From Bog-532 sp963742865 (GTDB taxonomy: Bacteria > Actinomycetota > Actinomycetes > Streptosporangiales > Streptosporangiaceae), in NCBI GenBank assembly GCA_963742865.1, contig CAVUNW010000081.1, positions 59,201-123,200 of the forward strand: DNA of 64,000 nucleotides, given 5' to 3'. This document shows, piece by piece, positions 44,597-53,228 of the stretch. The notes beneath the pieces are model-generated. The model was not told the DNA's origin. It saw only the letters and a program-made list of their open reading frames with translations, and did no database searches. Within the stretch, counting starts at the first letter, position 1. Every line of letters begins with the position of its first letter. A program made the translations under genes and the position numbers.

Positions 44597-46349
44597 TTAC
44601 GCGGGCGGCCGGGAGGGCACGCGCAGCGCCCCGGGCGCCCCCGCCGGGACCGCCGGGTGAGCCGGGGGAACGGCGGCCACCGGCCGGTAGGCGGCCCCCA
44701 GCGGCGGGCGCGGATCCGGCTCGCCGCGATTCGGCCAGGCGGCCATCGCCCGCTCGGCCTGGGCGGTGATGGTCAGCGACGGGTTCACGCCCAGGTTGGC
44801 GGAGACCGCCGACCCGTCGACGACATGCAGCCCCTCGTGCCCGTAGACCCGGTGGTAGGGGTCGATGACGCCGGACGCGGGCGAGTCGCCGATCGCGCAC
44901 CCGCCGATGAAATGCGCGGTGGTCGGGATATTGAACAGATCGAGCCACGTCCCGCCGGGGATCGCCGCCGAGTTCCTCCGCCAGCATGCCGGACCGCCTG
45001 ATGCGCCGCCGGGATCCAGGTCGGGTTCGGCTCGCCGTGACCGTGCGTGGACCGCATTTTCCAGCCGAACGGGCCCCGCCGGGGGTAGACCGTCACGGAA
45101 TTGTCCAGTGTCTGCATGACCAGGGCAATCACCGTTCGCTGCGACCAGTGGCGCAGGTTCGGGAGCCGGGCTGCCTGCCACGGCTGCCGGGCCAGCAGGC
45201 CGAGGAACTTCAGCCAGCGCGGGGCCCGGCCGCCGCCGTCGACCAGCAGGGTGCGCAGCAGCGCCCATGGCGTTGGAGCCGGGCCCGTAGCGGGTGGGCT
45301 CGATGTGGGTGTCGTCGTCGGGGTGGAACGAGGAGGTGATGGCGACGCCGCGGGAGTGGTCCGCACCCCGGCGACCGGAACCGCTCGGCGCCCAGGATGG
45401 CCTCGGAGTTGGTGCGGGTCAGTGCGCCGAGGCGGCCGGAGAGGTGCGGCAGCGCCCCGGTGGCCTTCATCCGGTGCAGCAGTTTCTGCGTGCCGTAGGT
45501 GCCGGCCGCGACGACGACCTGCCCGGCGGTGAACGTCCGCCGGCGCCGGGCGCAGCGAGCCGGTGCGCCACGGTGTCGATCCGGTAGCCGCCGGCCTGCG
45601 GCCGCAGCGCGGTGACCGTGGTCATGCGGGATGACACCGTACCCCGGCCCGTTCGGCGAGGTAGAGGTAGTTCTTCGACCAGCATGTTCTTCGCGCCCGT
45701 GGCGGCAGCCGGTCATGCACGTCCCGCACTCGGTGCAGGTCGCTGCGGCGCCGGGCCCGCGCCGCCGAAGTAGGGGTCGGGACCGGTCTCCTCGCCGGGC
45801 CGGTCGCCGAAGTACACCCCGACCGGGGTCAGCCGGAACGTGCTGCCCCACCCCCATCCGCTCGGCGACGTTGCTGATCACCTCGTCGGCCGGGGTCATG
45901 GTCGGGTTGACGGTCACCCCGAGCATCCGCTTGGCCAGGTCGTAGACGGGCGCGAGCTCGGCGTGCCAGTCGGTGATGTGCGGTCCACTGCGGATCGGCG
46001 AAGAACGGCGCCGGCGGCTCGTACAGCGTGTTGGCGTAGACCAGCGACCCGCCGCCGACGCCGGCGCCGGCCAGCACCAGGACGCGCGCGCCCTTGTCGC
46101 CGCGCAGCAGGTGGATGCGCTGGATGCCGGTCAGGCCGAGGGCAGGTGCCCACAGGTAGCGGCGCGTATGCCAGGAATTGCGCGGCAGCGCCAGTGCCGG
46201 GTCCTGGGCGCGTCCGCGGCGGGGTCGTCGAAGCGCCGCCCGGCCTCCAGGACGGCGACGCGGTAGCCCTTCTCGGCCAGCCGGAGCGCGGCCACGCTGC
46301 CGCCGAAGCCCGATCCGATGACGATGACGTCGTAGTCAAGGTCTCCCAT
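44597..46349 (-). pseudogene. GMC-type FAD oxidoreductase (cholesterol-oxidase-like), many frameshifts
   Basis: The order of segments across three frames reconstructs a flavoprotein of about 580 residues. FAD site YDVIVIGSGFGGSVAALRLA begins at 46349, then AGAGVGGGSLVYANTLYEPP, CTECGTCMTGC, VVVAAGTYGTQKLLHRMKAT, SSFHPDDDTHIEPTRYGPGS, TVIALVMQTLDNSVTVYPRR, and AHFIGGCAIGDSPASGVIDP with HVVDGSAVSANLGVNPSLTI at the C-terminus. At least six frame changes interrupt it, far more than any other gene here. It cannot be expressed as one protein. Former role probably sterol or alcohol oxidation. Confidence 0.8.
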
Positions 46350-46428
46350 GACCGAAGGTTAGACCGCCACCGGCCGGTTGGCTACCCGCTAGTAACTTGA
46401 ATTCGCGCCGGCGGTTCCGGACCTGCTT

Positions 46429-46722
46429 CTAGGCCGACTTCTTCCGTGATTTGTGCTCCGCCGTCACCCGGTCGGCGTACCCGGGTTCCCAGCTCGCGTC
46501 GAGGTCGGCGAGAACGCGCTCGTCCCCGCCGCTACGGTCGTGCAGCGACTCGCCGGCTGTCTCGTCGCCCGGGCGGGGAGCAGCGTCACCTGGATCGGTG
46601 GGTGGCGGGCCCGGCGGGAGCTTCCCGCGCCCGCGCAGCCCGGGAATGCCGTTTCGCCGTACCGGCACGAGCCATATGAACAACGCGATCACGATCGCGG
46701 CGGCAATGTCCTCGTAGATCAT
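46429..46722 (-). CDS. Small single-span membrane protein
   Basis: A 97-residue protein with one N-terminal transmembrane helix (DIAAAIVIALFIWLVP) and a hydrophilic, Pro/Gly-rich tail ending HKSRKKSA. No family recognised. Start ATG 46722. It is the last chromosomal gene before the probable island. Confidence 0.55.
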   Translation of the reverse strand: MIYEDIAAAIVIALFIWLVPVRRNGIPGLRGRGKLPPGPPPTDPGDAAPRPGDETAGESLHDRSGGDERVLADLDASWEPGYADRVTAEHKSRKKSA

Positions 46723-46899
46723 GGGGGCTTCCCGGCAACAGACCGATTACGTTATGTACCATCCATGATGGCATTGCACGTACTTAACGTAAAGCGCGAA
46801 CCACTTTGAGTAATGGATTGGTGCCAGCAGACCCCGCTGACTGCGGCCAGATAATGCGGCATACCTTCGTTGTTCCCGCTAGGCCAGGAATATACGGAA

Positions 46900-46937
46900 G
46901 GCCGCCGATTCGCTTACGGAAAGCGAAGTCGGCGGCC
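46900..46937 (-). terminator. Orphan hairpin, probably the original glnA terminator
   Basis: GGCCGCCGATTCGCTT (46900-46915) pairs with AAGCGAAGTCGGCGGCC (46921-46937) with one bulge. It lies 44 bases past the stop of the glnA 3'-end copy at 46981, in the orientation expected for a glnA terminator, while the real glnA at 53.2 kb has no hairpin after its stop. Confidence 0.65.
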
Positions 46938-46984
46938 TCTCGCGAAGGGAGCCCGGAGGCCCCTCCCATCAGCTCCGTGGTTAC

Positions 46985-47006
46985 ACGTCGTAGTAGAGCT
47001 CGAACT
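46985..47006 (-). repeat. Left att-like copy of the glnA 3' end
   Basis: These 22 bases are identical to 53233-53254 in the same orientation and code FELYYDV plus part of the next codon, the last residues of glutamine synthetase. A TAA stop follows at 46983-46981. Upstream codons read HSYGHRRWK, unlike GlnA, so only the very end is shared. Confidence 0.8.
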
Positions 47007-47057
47007 TCCAGCGGCGGTGGCCGTAGCTGTGGGTATGCCGTATGAGCTGGGATTTCA

Positions 47058-47329
47058 CTAATTGTTGGTTCGCGTCGTTTGGCGGTGCCGATCAGCGTCT
47101 GCCGGAACAGAGACGGAACAGACCGCCAAGCCCGGGACGCGGACACGGGCCCGGTGCGAGCGCAGTGCGTGACCGAACCATCCGGTGTCGCGCCGGTACC
47201 AGGTCCGCACGTACACCTGGTCATCGGCGCAGACGACCCAGATCGGTGTCCAGCGGCGCAGGGTTCCGTCAGCGCACCTGGCGGCGATGTTCAGTTCGCG
47301 GGCTTTCTCGATGCACTGCAGCTCGTGCG
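47058..47329 (-). pseudogene. DUF2255 family protein, start lost
   Basis: The minus strand reads PWSPHELQCIEKARELNIAA, then RCADGTLRRWTPIWVVCADD, VYVRTWYRRDTGWFGHALRS and onward to a TAG at 47060-47058. This matches DUF2255 from its first few residues, but no start codon exists in frame upstream and the last 20 residues do not look native. Its 5' end meets the divergent unknown gene at 47336, pointing to a junction there. Confidence 0.6.
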
Positions 47330-47335
47330 GGGACC

Positions 47336-47933
47336 ATGGCGAACGAGCTGCTGGACGAGCTGGCGCCGCTGCTGGCCGAGGAAGGCATCGACGTCGACAA
47401 CATCGACGTGCCCGACCTGGACACCTTGCAGCAGGCGCTCAACCGCGCCATCGAACGGCACAACATGGCCATGTTCACCCCGGTCGGCCAAGCCCGCGAC
47501 CTGGCCACCGTCACCTTGCGGCTGGCCCCTGAAGCCATCGCGGACGGCGATACCCGGCTCGCCGCCGCGATCTTGGATCAGGCCCAGCCCGAATCCCCAG
47601 ACGGTTCCGCGGCGACCGTCTCCGGCTGCATCGGGGTTGCCCTCGACCTGCTCGACCAATGGCTATCCGGGCACGACGCCGACGTTCCCGCAGGCCTGGC
47701 CAGGCTGACCCGCCAGCCCGCCGGGCACTGGACCGGCGAACGCGCGGCCATCGACATCCTCACCCTGGCCCGCAAAAGGCCGTGTCTTCGCCTCCCTCGA
47801 CTCCCTCATCGCCCGGCAAGGCGGCCAGCACGTCCTCTGCGGCAGCGCCCTGGTCCTCGCCGCCGCGCTCCAGTCCTGGGCACAACACACCGAAACCCCG
47901 CTCATCGACCTGGCCCGCACCGTGGTCCGTTAA
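47336..47933 (+). pseudogene. Unknown helical protein of the island, one frameshift
   Basis: From ATG 47336 the frame gives ANELLDELAPLLAEEGIDVD, QQALNRAIERHNMAMFTPVG, and further helices with no recognised domain. At about 47775 a run of four A's (CGCAAAAGGC) shifts it; with three A's the protein continues GRVFASLDSLIARQGGQHVL and ends LIDLARTVVR at 47933, about 198 residues. No transmembrane segment or enzyme motif. It converges on the NLR-like gene and could be its partner, but this is only positional. Confidence 0.6.
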
Positions 47934-47938
47934 AACCG

Positions 47939-47974
47939 ATATAATTCGCGCCATCAATATAATTCGCGCCATCA
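47939..47974. repeat. Exact 18-bp tandem duplication
   Basis: ATATAATTCGCGCCATCA occurs at 47939-47956 and 47957-47974, in the AT-richer gap between the unknown gene and the NLR-like gene. A perfect 7-bp palindrome (GCGTCAA-A-TTGACGC) follows at 48139-48153. Confidence 0.95.
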
Positions 47975-48196
47975 GAGGCCAGTGTTGCGACGACCGTTAG
48001 AAACCGCCCCGTCACCGTGGGGCCAAACGAAACGTCCTAATCAGTCAATAGCGGTCATCTACGCACGTCAGAAGGCTCATGTAGGTTGATGGCGGCTACT
48101 CTGGGCAATGTGGTTGCTGCCGTTTACTGCTGCTGTCTGCGTCAAATTGACGCTTAATACTACTGTTGTCTGAGTTCGGCGCCGAGCATCGGCAGC

Positions 48197-49696
48197 CTAT
48201 ATATCGCGGTCCTCGGCTTCGCCAGCGGGGCAGTGTCCCTGAGCCGCTACTACGCGGGCGACCTCGTGCCGGGTGATCAGTGTGTCCGGGTGGTCGGCGC
48301 CGAGCACTTGTATCCGGGCCGTCAGGACCTCTCGGAATTCGGCTTCGGCCCCGGCATAGTCTCCCCGCTCGCCCATTACGCGGGCGACCTCGTGCCGGGT
48401 GATCAGCGTGTCCGGGTGGTCGGCGCCGAGCACCTGCAGGCTGATGGCCAGGATGTCACGGTCCTCGGCTTCGGCCTGAGCGTAGTGCCCCTGGTCGGCC
48501 ATGGCGCGGGCGACCTCGTGCCGGGTGATCAGTGTGTCCGGGTGGTCGGCGCCGAGCACTTGTATCCGGGCCGTCAGGACCTCTCGGAATTCGGCTTCGG
48601 CCCCGGCATAGTCTCCCCGCTCGGCCATCATGCGGGCGACTTCGTGCCGGGTGATCAGTGTGTCCGGGTGGTCGGCGCCGAGCACCTGTATCCGGGCCGT
48701 CAGGACCTCTCGGAATTCGGCTTCGGCCCCGGCATAGTCTCCGCGGAACGTCATCATGCGGGCGATTTCGTGCCGGGTGATCAGTGTGTCCGGGTGGTCG
48801 GCGCCGAGCACCTGCAGGCTAATGGCCAGGATGTCACGGTCCTCGGCCTCGGCCGCAGTGTAGTCTCCGCGGAACGTCATCATGCGGGCGATTTCGTGCC
48901 GGGTGATCAGTGTGTCCGGGTGGTCGGCGCCGAGCACTTGTATCCGGGCCGTCAGGACCTCTCGGAATTCGGCTTCGGCCCCGGCATAGTCTCCCCGCTC
49001 GCCCATTACGCGGGCGACTTCGTGCCGGGTGGTCAGCGTGTCCGGGTGGTCGGCGCCGAGCACCTGTATCCGGGCCGTCAGGACCTCTCGGAATTCGGCT
49101 TCGGCCCCGGCATAGTCTCCCCGCTCGCCCATTACGCGGGCGACCTCGTGCCGGGTGATCAGTGTGTCCGGGTGGTCGGCGCCGAGCACCTGTATCCGGG
49201 CCGTCAGGACCTCTCGGAATTCGGCTTCGGCCCCGGCATAGTCTCCCCGCTCGCCCATTACGCGGGCGACCTCGTGCCGGGTGATCAGTGTGTCCGGGTG
49301 GTCGGCGCCGAGCACCTGCAGGCTGATGGCCAGGATGTCACGGTCCTCGGCTGCGGCCTGAGCGTAGTGCCCCTGGTCGGCCACGGCGCGGGCGATTTCG
49401 TGCCGGGTGATCAGCGTGTCCGGGTGGTCGGCGCCGAGCACCTGTATCCGGGCCGTCAGGACCTCTCGGAATTCGGCTTCGGCCCCGGCATAGTCTCCCC
49501 GCTCGGCCATCATGCGGGCGACCTCGTGCCGGGTGATCAGCGTGTTCGGGTGGTCGGCGCCGAGCACTTGTATCCGGGCCGTCAGGACCTCTCGGAATTC
49601 GGCTTCGGCCCCGGCATAGTCTCTGCGCTCGGCCATCATGCGGGCGATTTCGTGCCGGGCGCCCAGTGTGTCCGGGTGGTCGGCGCCGAGCACCTG
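48197..49696 (-). repeat. 126-bp tandem repeat array (TPR units)
   Basis: Twelve 126-bp units, the last incomplete, with near-identical DNA. Two linker types alternate, EFREVLTARI and EDRDILAISL. Reading from the array start the order is ED-EF-EF, ED-EF-EF-EF, ED-EF-EF, ED-EF, ED, so a three-unit block appears to have been amplified. After the stop, bases 48173-48186 still match the unit, showing the array once ran further. Confidence 0.95.
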
Positions 49697-51643
49697 CAGG
49701 CTAATGGCCAGGATGTCACGGTCCTCGGCCTCGGCCTGGGCGTGAAGTCCTCGCGCGGCCTGGTAGCGGGCCGCCCTCTGGGCTGCATGAGCGGCCGCCT
49801 CTGCCGCTTGGTGTGGATAGCGCGGCTCACGTTTGAGGCTTTTCAAGACGTGTGCTGGGTGGGATGCCAGCAGCTGCCAGGCTGGCCACTTGGCCGGATC
49901 TTCGGGGAGGCCGGTCTCCTCGGCAGCCGTCGCACCGTTCAGCAGCCGGGCGGCCAGATCCAGGAACATCGTGCGCTCGACTGATCCGGCGACTGGTTGG
50001 ATGGTGTCGCGGACCAGCGGATGCAGCCGGGCGACCCGGATCTTGTGCGGGTCTTCACCGCTGAGGCCCAGATCGATGAGGTCGAAGTCATCGAGGGCTT
50101 TGAGTACGCGCCAGAGGCGAGGTCCGGAAATGTCCCGGAAGGGCGGGCAGGCGGCTAGAAGGCCCGGATGGAGCAGCAGTTCGTACGTGATGGGTGCGGC
50201 CGCGAAGCTCGCCAGCAGCTGCAGCATCGGGCGGGCTTCGGGCACCTGCCGTGCCTCGAGGAGCTCTAGGGCGAGATCCCAGGTCCAGCTGATCAGATCG
50301 ACAGCTTGGTCCTGGGTCATTTCCCCGCCGGGGCGACGCAATGCCGCGTCCTCGATTGCGTTGTAGTACCGCCGGTAAGTGCGGATCATGTTGGGGTCCA
50401 CGAACTTCTCTGGAATGTCCGCCGACTCGAACAGATAGCGTCCGGCGAGCTGCAGCGCGAGCGGCAGTCCGCCGAGCCGGTCCGCCAGCTTCCGTGCGTC
50501 CTCGTCATCGCCCAGGCCAGGGAAACGACGGGCATAGTCGGCCAGCACCTCGGCCGCTTCGTCGGCGGCCAGCATCTCCACGTGGAGCCGTTGGCACCAG
50601 TTTGCCCAGCTTTCTTGGCTCCCGTCCTGGCTAGTAACCAGCACCATTCCATGCTTCGTCCGAACCTGCCGCAACCATCCCCGTTCGTCTGCCACCGATT
50701 TCCCGGCTCCGGCTAGGATCTTCGGATCGTTGGCACCGTCAATTACCAGCAGCCATGGCTTCCGCCTGTCGTCCAAGCCTTGCCAGATAACATCAGCGGC
50801 GTCGCCATGCTCAAGGGCGGCATCTGGTATGCCGAGGCGGCGGCCAAGCGCCCCCATGCCCTCTACCAGGCTGCCCACTTCCTCAGCGGACACCCACCAC
50901 CCTTCCCTTTGGTCTCGCGTCCGGAACGCTACTTCCAGCGCTAGGCGAGTCTTCCCACAGCCGCCCAGCCCGTGCAGCACCCACACCCGCTCGTCAGGCT
51001 CGACGAGCTCGGCCAGCAATTGGTCGCGGCCGCGCAACCGCGGGTTCTCGTCCCGCAGCCCGAACGGCGGCGCGATCGACACCTCAGCCGGCGCCTCCGC
51101 CGACAGCAAGCCCGCCCGCGGCACGAACTCAGGCGGCCGTCCCAGCGGTCCCGAGGCCTGCAGCGCCTGCAGCAGCTCCAACTCCAGCTGCTCCGGTCTG
51201 GTCACCTTCGCCGCTATGATCCCCACGTCCAGTAGCCGGACCCGGAACGCCTGCTGCCGGGCTCGCCGGTCGGGATCGCTGTCCTGCAGCTGTGCCGCTG
51301 GGATCGGCAGCGCCCCGTCCTCGTCCAGCAAGAACACCAGCCGCGGCAGCTTCGCCTCGGTCGCCGCCTCAAACTCCAGCTCGGTATAGGACACCTCCGG
51401 GCGATCCCGTACTGGAGAGCCGTAGCGAAGGCCGATCAGGCCCACGTACACATCGCATTCACGGACCCGGGCCTGGCAGTAATCGGCAGGCTCATCATCA
51501 TGTGCCGCGAAATACGCCATGTCGGTGAACGCGTCGCCGGCCCGGGCCACCGCCGCCTCCGCCGCCGCTACGAACGACCGCTCGGCCGGGAATTGCCGTA
51601 GCTCGGAGGTATGACTCAAGAACACCCGCCGTGGACCCGCCAT
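48197..51643 (-). CDS. NLR-like STAND protein: DUF4062, NB-ARC, twelve near-identical TPRs
   Basis: A 1148-residue signalling NTPase. Residues 5-165 are a DUF4062/TIR-like domain (RRVFLSHTSELRQF, CDVYVGLIGLRYGS, YTELEFEAATE). Residues 200-450 are NB-ARC: P-loop HGLGGCGKT (224-232), Walker B WLLVIDGAND (297-306), sensor MVLVTSQD and the GLPL motif (392-395). From residue 650 to the end are TPR-type repeats of 42 residues (QVLGADHPDTLITRHEVARV and so on). The last unit is cut by TAG. This architecture is known in STAND proteins, some of which are antiphage or cell-death switches; that role here is inference from architecture and island location. ATG 51643. Confidence 0.88.
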   Translation of the reverse strand: MAGPRRVFLSHTSELRQFPAERSFVAAAEAAVARAGDAFTDMAYFAAHDDEPADYCQARVRECDVYVGLIGLRYGSPVRDRPEVSYTELEFEAATEAKLPRLVFLLDEDGALPIPAAQLQDSDPDRRARQQAFRVRLLDVGIIAAKVTRPEQLELELLQALQASGPLGRPPEFVPRAGLLSAEAPAEVSIAPPFGLRDENPRLRGRDQLLAELVEPDERVWVLHGLGGCGKTRLALEVAFRTRDQREGWWVSAEEVGSLVEGMGALGRRLGIPDAALEHGDAADVIWQGLDDRRKPWLLVIDGANDPKILAGAGKSVADERGWLRQVRTKHGMVLVTSQDGSQESWANWCQRLHVEMLAADEAAEVLADYARRFPGLGDDEDARKLADRLGGLPLALQLAGRYLFESADIPEKFVDPNMIRTYRRYYNAIEDAALRRPGGEMTQDQAVDLISWTWDLALELLEARQVPEARPMLQLLASFAAAPITYELLLHPGLLAACPPFRDISGPRLWRVLKALDDFDLIDLGLSGEDPHKIRVARLHPLVRDTIQPVAGSVERTMFLDLAARLLNGATAAEETGLPEDPAKWPAWQLLASHPAHVLKSLKREPRYPHQAAEAAAHAAQRAARYQAARGLHAQAEAEDRDILAISLQVLGADHPDTLGARHEIARMMAERRDYAGAEAEFREVLTARIQVLGADHPNTLITRHEVARMMAERGDYAGAEAEFREVLTARIQVLGADHPDTLITRHEIARAVADQGHYAQAAAEDRDILAISLQVLGADHPDTLITRHEVARVMGERGDYAGAEAEFREVLTARIQVLGADHPDTLITRHEVARVMGERGDYAGAEAEFREVLTARIQVLGADHPDTLTTRHEVARVMGERGDYAGAEAEFREVLTARIQVLGADHPDTLITRHEIARMMTFRGDYTAAEAEDRDILAISLQVLGADHPDTLITRHEIARMMTFRGDYAGAEAEFREVLTARIQVLGADHPDTLITRHEVARMMAERGDYAGAEAEFREVLTARIQVLGADHPDTLITRHEVARAMADQGHYAQAEAEDRDILAISLQVLGADHPDTLITRHEVARVMGERGDYAGAEAEFREVLTARIQVLGADHPDTLITRHEVARVVAAQGHCPAGEAEDRDI

Positions 51644-51794
51644 GACTAAACGCTACGCCACCCCGCTGGGCACGGCTAGACACCACTAACCATGTCAAGG
51701 CGGCGACAACAGGAGGCCGAACGGCAAGCGGAAGAGGCCGCGAAAGTGGGTTTCCCCTCGTAGCGTGGACACATCGCCTTAAAGGAGGACGGCG

Positions 51795-52040
51795 ATGGCA
51801 GAGACGCGCAGGAAGTTCGACGCGGATTTTAAGGAGGGCGGTCCGGCTGGTCCGCGAGACGGGCAGGCCGGTCGCGCAGGTGGCCCGGGACCTGGGCATC
51901 AACGAGGGCACCCTGGGGAACTGGGTCAACGCGGACCGGCGGCACCGTGGCGTCGGTACTGAGCTGGGTGAAGATGAGCGGGCGGAGCTGGCCCGGCTGC
52001 GCAAGGAGAACGCCGAGCTGGCGATGGAGCGCGATGTCCT
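51795..52040 (+). pseudogene. IS3-family transposase OrfA fragment
   Basis: ATG 51795 follows AAAGGAGGACGGCG and reads AETRRKFDADFKEG. After a frameshift near 51835 it reads VRLVRETGRPVAQVARDLGI, NEGTLGNWVNADRRHR and ELARLRKENAELAMERDVL, the HTH and leucine-zipper of IS3 OrfA. It then stops matching at 52040, and OrfB is absent. Confidence 0.75.
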
Positions 52041-52081
52041 TGATCTGTTCCACGAACGCGGCGCCTGCCCGTCTCAATGGC

Positions 52082-52673
52082 CTAGCCGACTCGGTTCGCG
52101 GTTCGCGAGTAGCTGTCGAGGAAGGACCGCAAGGCGGCTAGGTCATGGGCTGGCGCCACGACCGCGCAGCGGGCGGCACCGAGTTCGGCGCAGCGTGCGA
52201 GCAACTGCTCGTCAGCCTCCCACGCGCACACCGTTACCTCGATATCTGGCGTGCCCGCCTCCTCGCGCAGGCGCCGCAGCTGGGCTAGGTTGGCCTCGAA
52301 CTCGTCCACCTCATCGACGATCGGCATCCATCCATCTCCGCATTCGGCTGCCACCTGCAGGGTCCGCGGCCCGCTTCCGCCGACCAGCACCGGCGGATGC
52401 GGAACCTGCACCGGCCTGGGCCACGAGGCACATCCCGGTGCCCAGCTTCAGCCGCGACGTGACCGCGGCAGCGGCGCCCAGCGCGGTGAACTGATCGAGA
52501 ATCCGCGCGTCCTGGCTGTGCTCCTGGTCGCTGAGAACATCACGCCTGCTCACCGGGATATGGGTGTGCTCGGTGAGGAACAACGACTCCAAGCCCGCCT
52601 GCTCGACCATCGGTGCCAGCTCGGTAACCCCGACATTAAGGTCGGTCAGCCACACCACCACACCCAGCTGCAC
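52082..52673 (-). pseudogene. LLM-class F420-dependent oxidoreductase with internal deletion
   Basis: Starting at GTG 52673 (GTGGGGG upstream) the frame reads VQLGVVVWLTDLNVGVTELA to RLKLGTGMCLVAQ. Then, near 52410-52420, it jumps to another frame with PVQVPHPPVLVGGSGPRTLQ and continues to SYSRTANRVG at 52082. About 100 residues of the central barrel found in luciferase-like monooxygenases are missing. It is non-functional cargo of the island. Confidence 0.75.
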
Positions 52674-52997
52674 GGCCCCCACGCCGTCAAGCCTAGCCAA
52701 CAGCCCCCGGAACGCCCAGCGTGGCGGCCCAGCGCGAGCGACAGACTTATCCCGGTCAAGCCAATCAGATGCCGCTAGAGACCGCCTGCTGTACGCGATC
52801 GGCCCGGCCATCACCATGCCCGTCTGCAACCCCCCGCGGACCATCGGATTCGACGGGGCAGGAAGGCACGGCCATGCGCCGCACTGCCACCAGGCCAGTA
52901 CGTAACATCAAAGCCAACTGGCGGTGAACGATCCCACAGTTCCTAGGGCCAGTGTCAAGCATCACCTGGCACGAAAACGTCCAGCCTCACCTGGCAC
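52674..52997. other. Gene-free debris next to the integrase relic
   Basis: 324 bases with no convincing coding sequence. A direct repeat of CTCACCTGGCAC-like bases (around 52960 and 52986) and TGAACCGCCCCGG at 52999, which looks like an IS3-type terminus, suggest insertion-sequence junctions. Confidence 0.35.
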
Positions 52998-53027
52998 ATG
53001 AACCGCCCCGGTGAGCCCGAACACTCA

Positions 53028-53198
53028 GGAGCCGACGTCAAGACCGTCCAGGCGCGTCTGAGGCACGCCAGCGCCAAGACCACCCTCGACACCTATGGGC
53101 ACATCTGGCCCGACCGCGACGAGTCCACTCGGGCCGCTGTCGAGGCCGTTTTCATCGCCCGGACGGAACAGGGGCGGAACAGGGCACTCGGCCCATGA
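53028..53198 (+). pseudogene. Tyrosine recombinase (integrase), C-terminal relic
   Basis: The frame reads SGADVKTVQARLRHASAKTT, LDTYGHIWPDRDESTRAAVE and on to a stop at 53198. This is the C-terminal catalytic end of phage/ICE-type integrases: LRHAS holds the conserved His region and the Tyr of TYGH is the nucleophile. Everything upstream of about 53028 is unrelated, so the Arg-bearing part and N-terminal domains are lost. It sits 34 bases from the glnA-end repeat. Confidence 0.8.
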
Positions 53199-53228
53199 TT
53201 CCGCCCCTGCTCAGCGACCGTAAACGGG

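Noticed and set aside
46981..47060. A second, truncated glutamine synthetase gene
   Set aside because: Only the last seven residues match glnA; upstream codons are unrelated, so an attachment-site copy explains it better than a gene duplicate.
48197..49738. CRISPR-like regular repeat
   Set aside because: The 126-bp period is a coding TPR array with no unique spacers; the protein frame is continuous.
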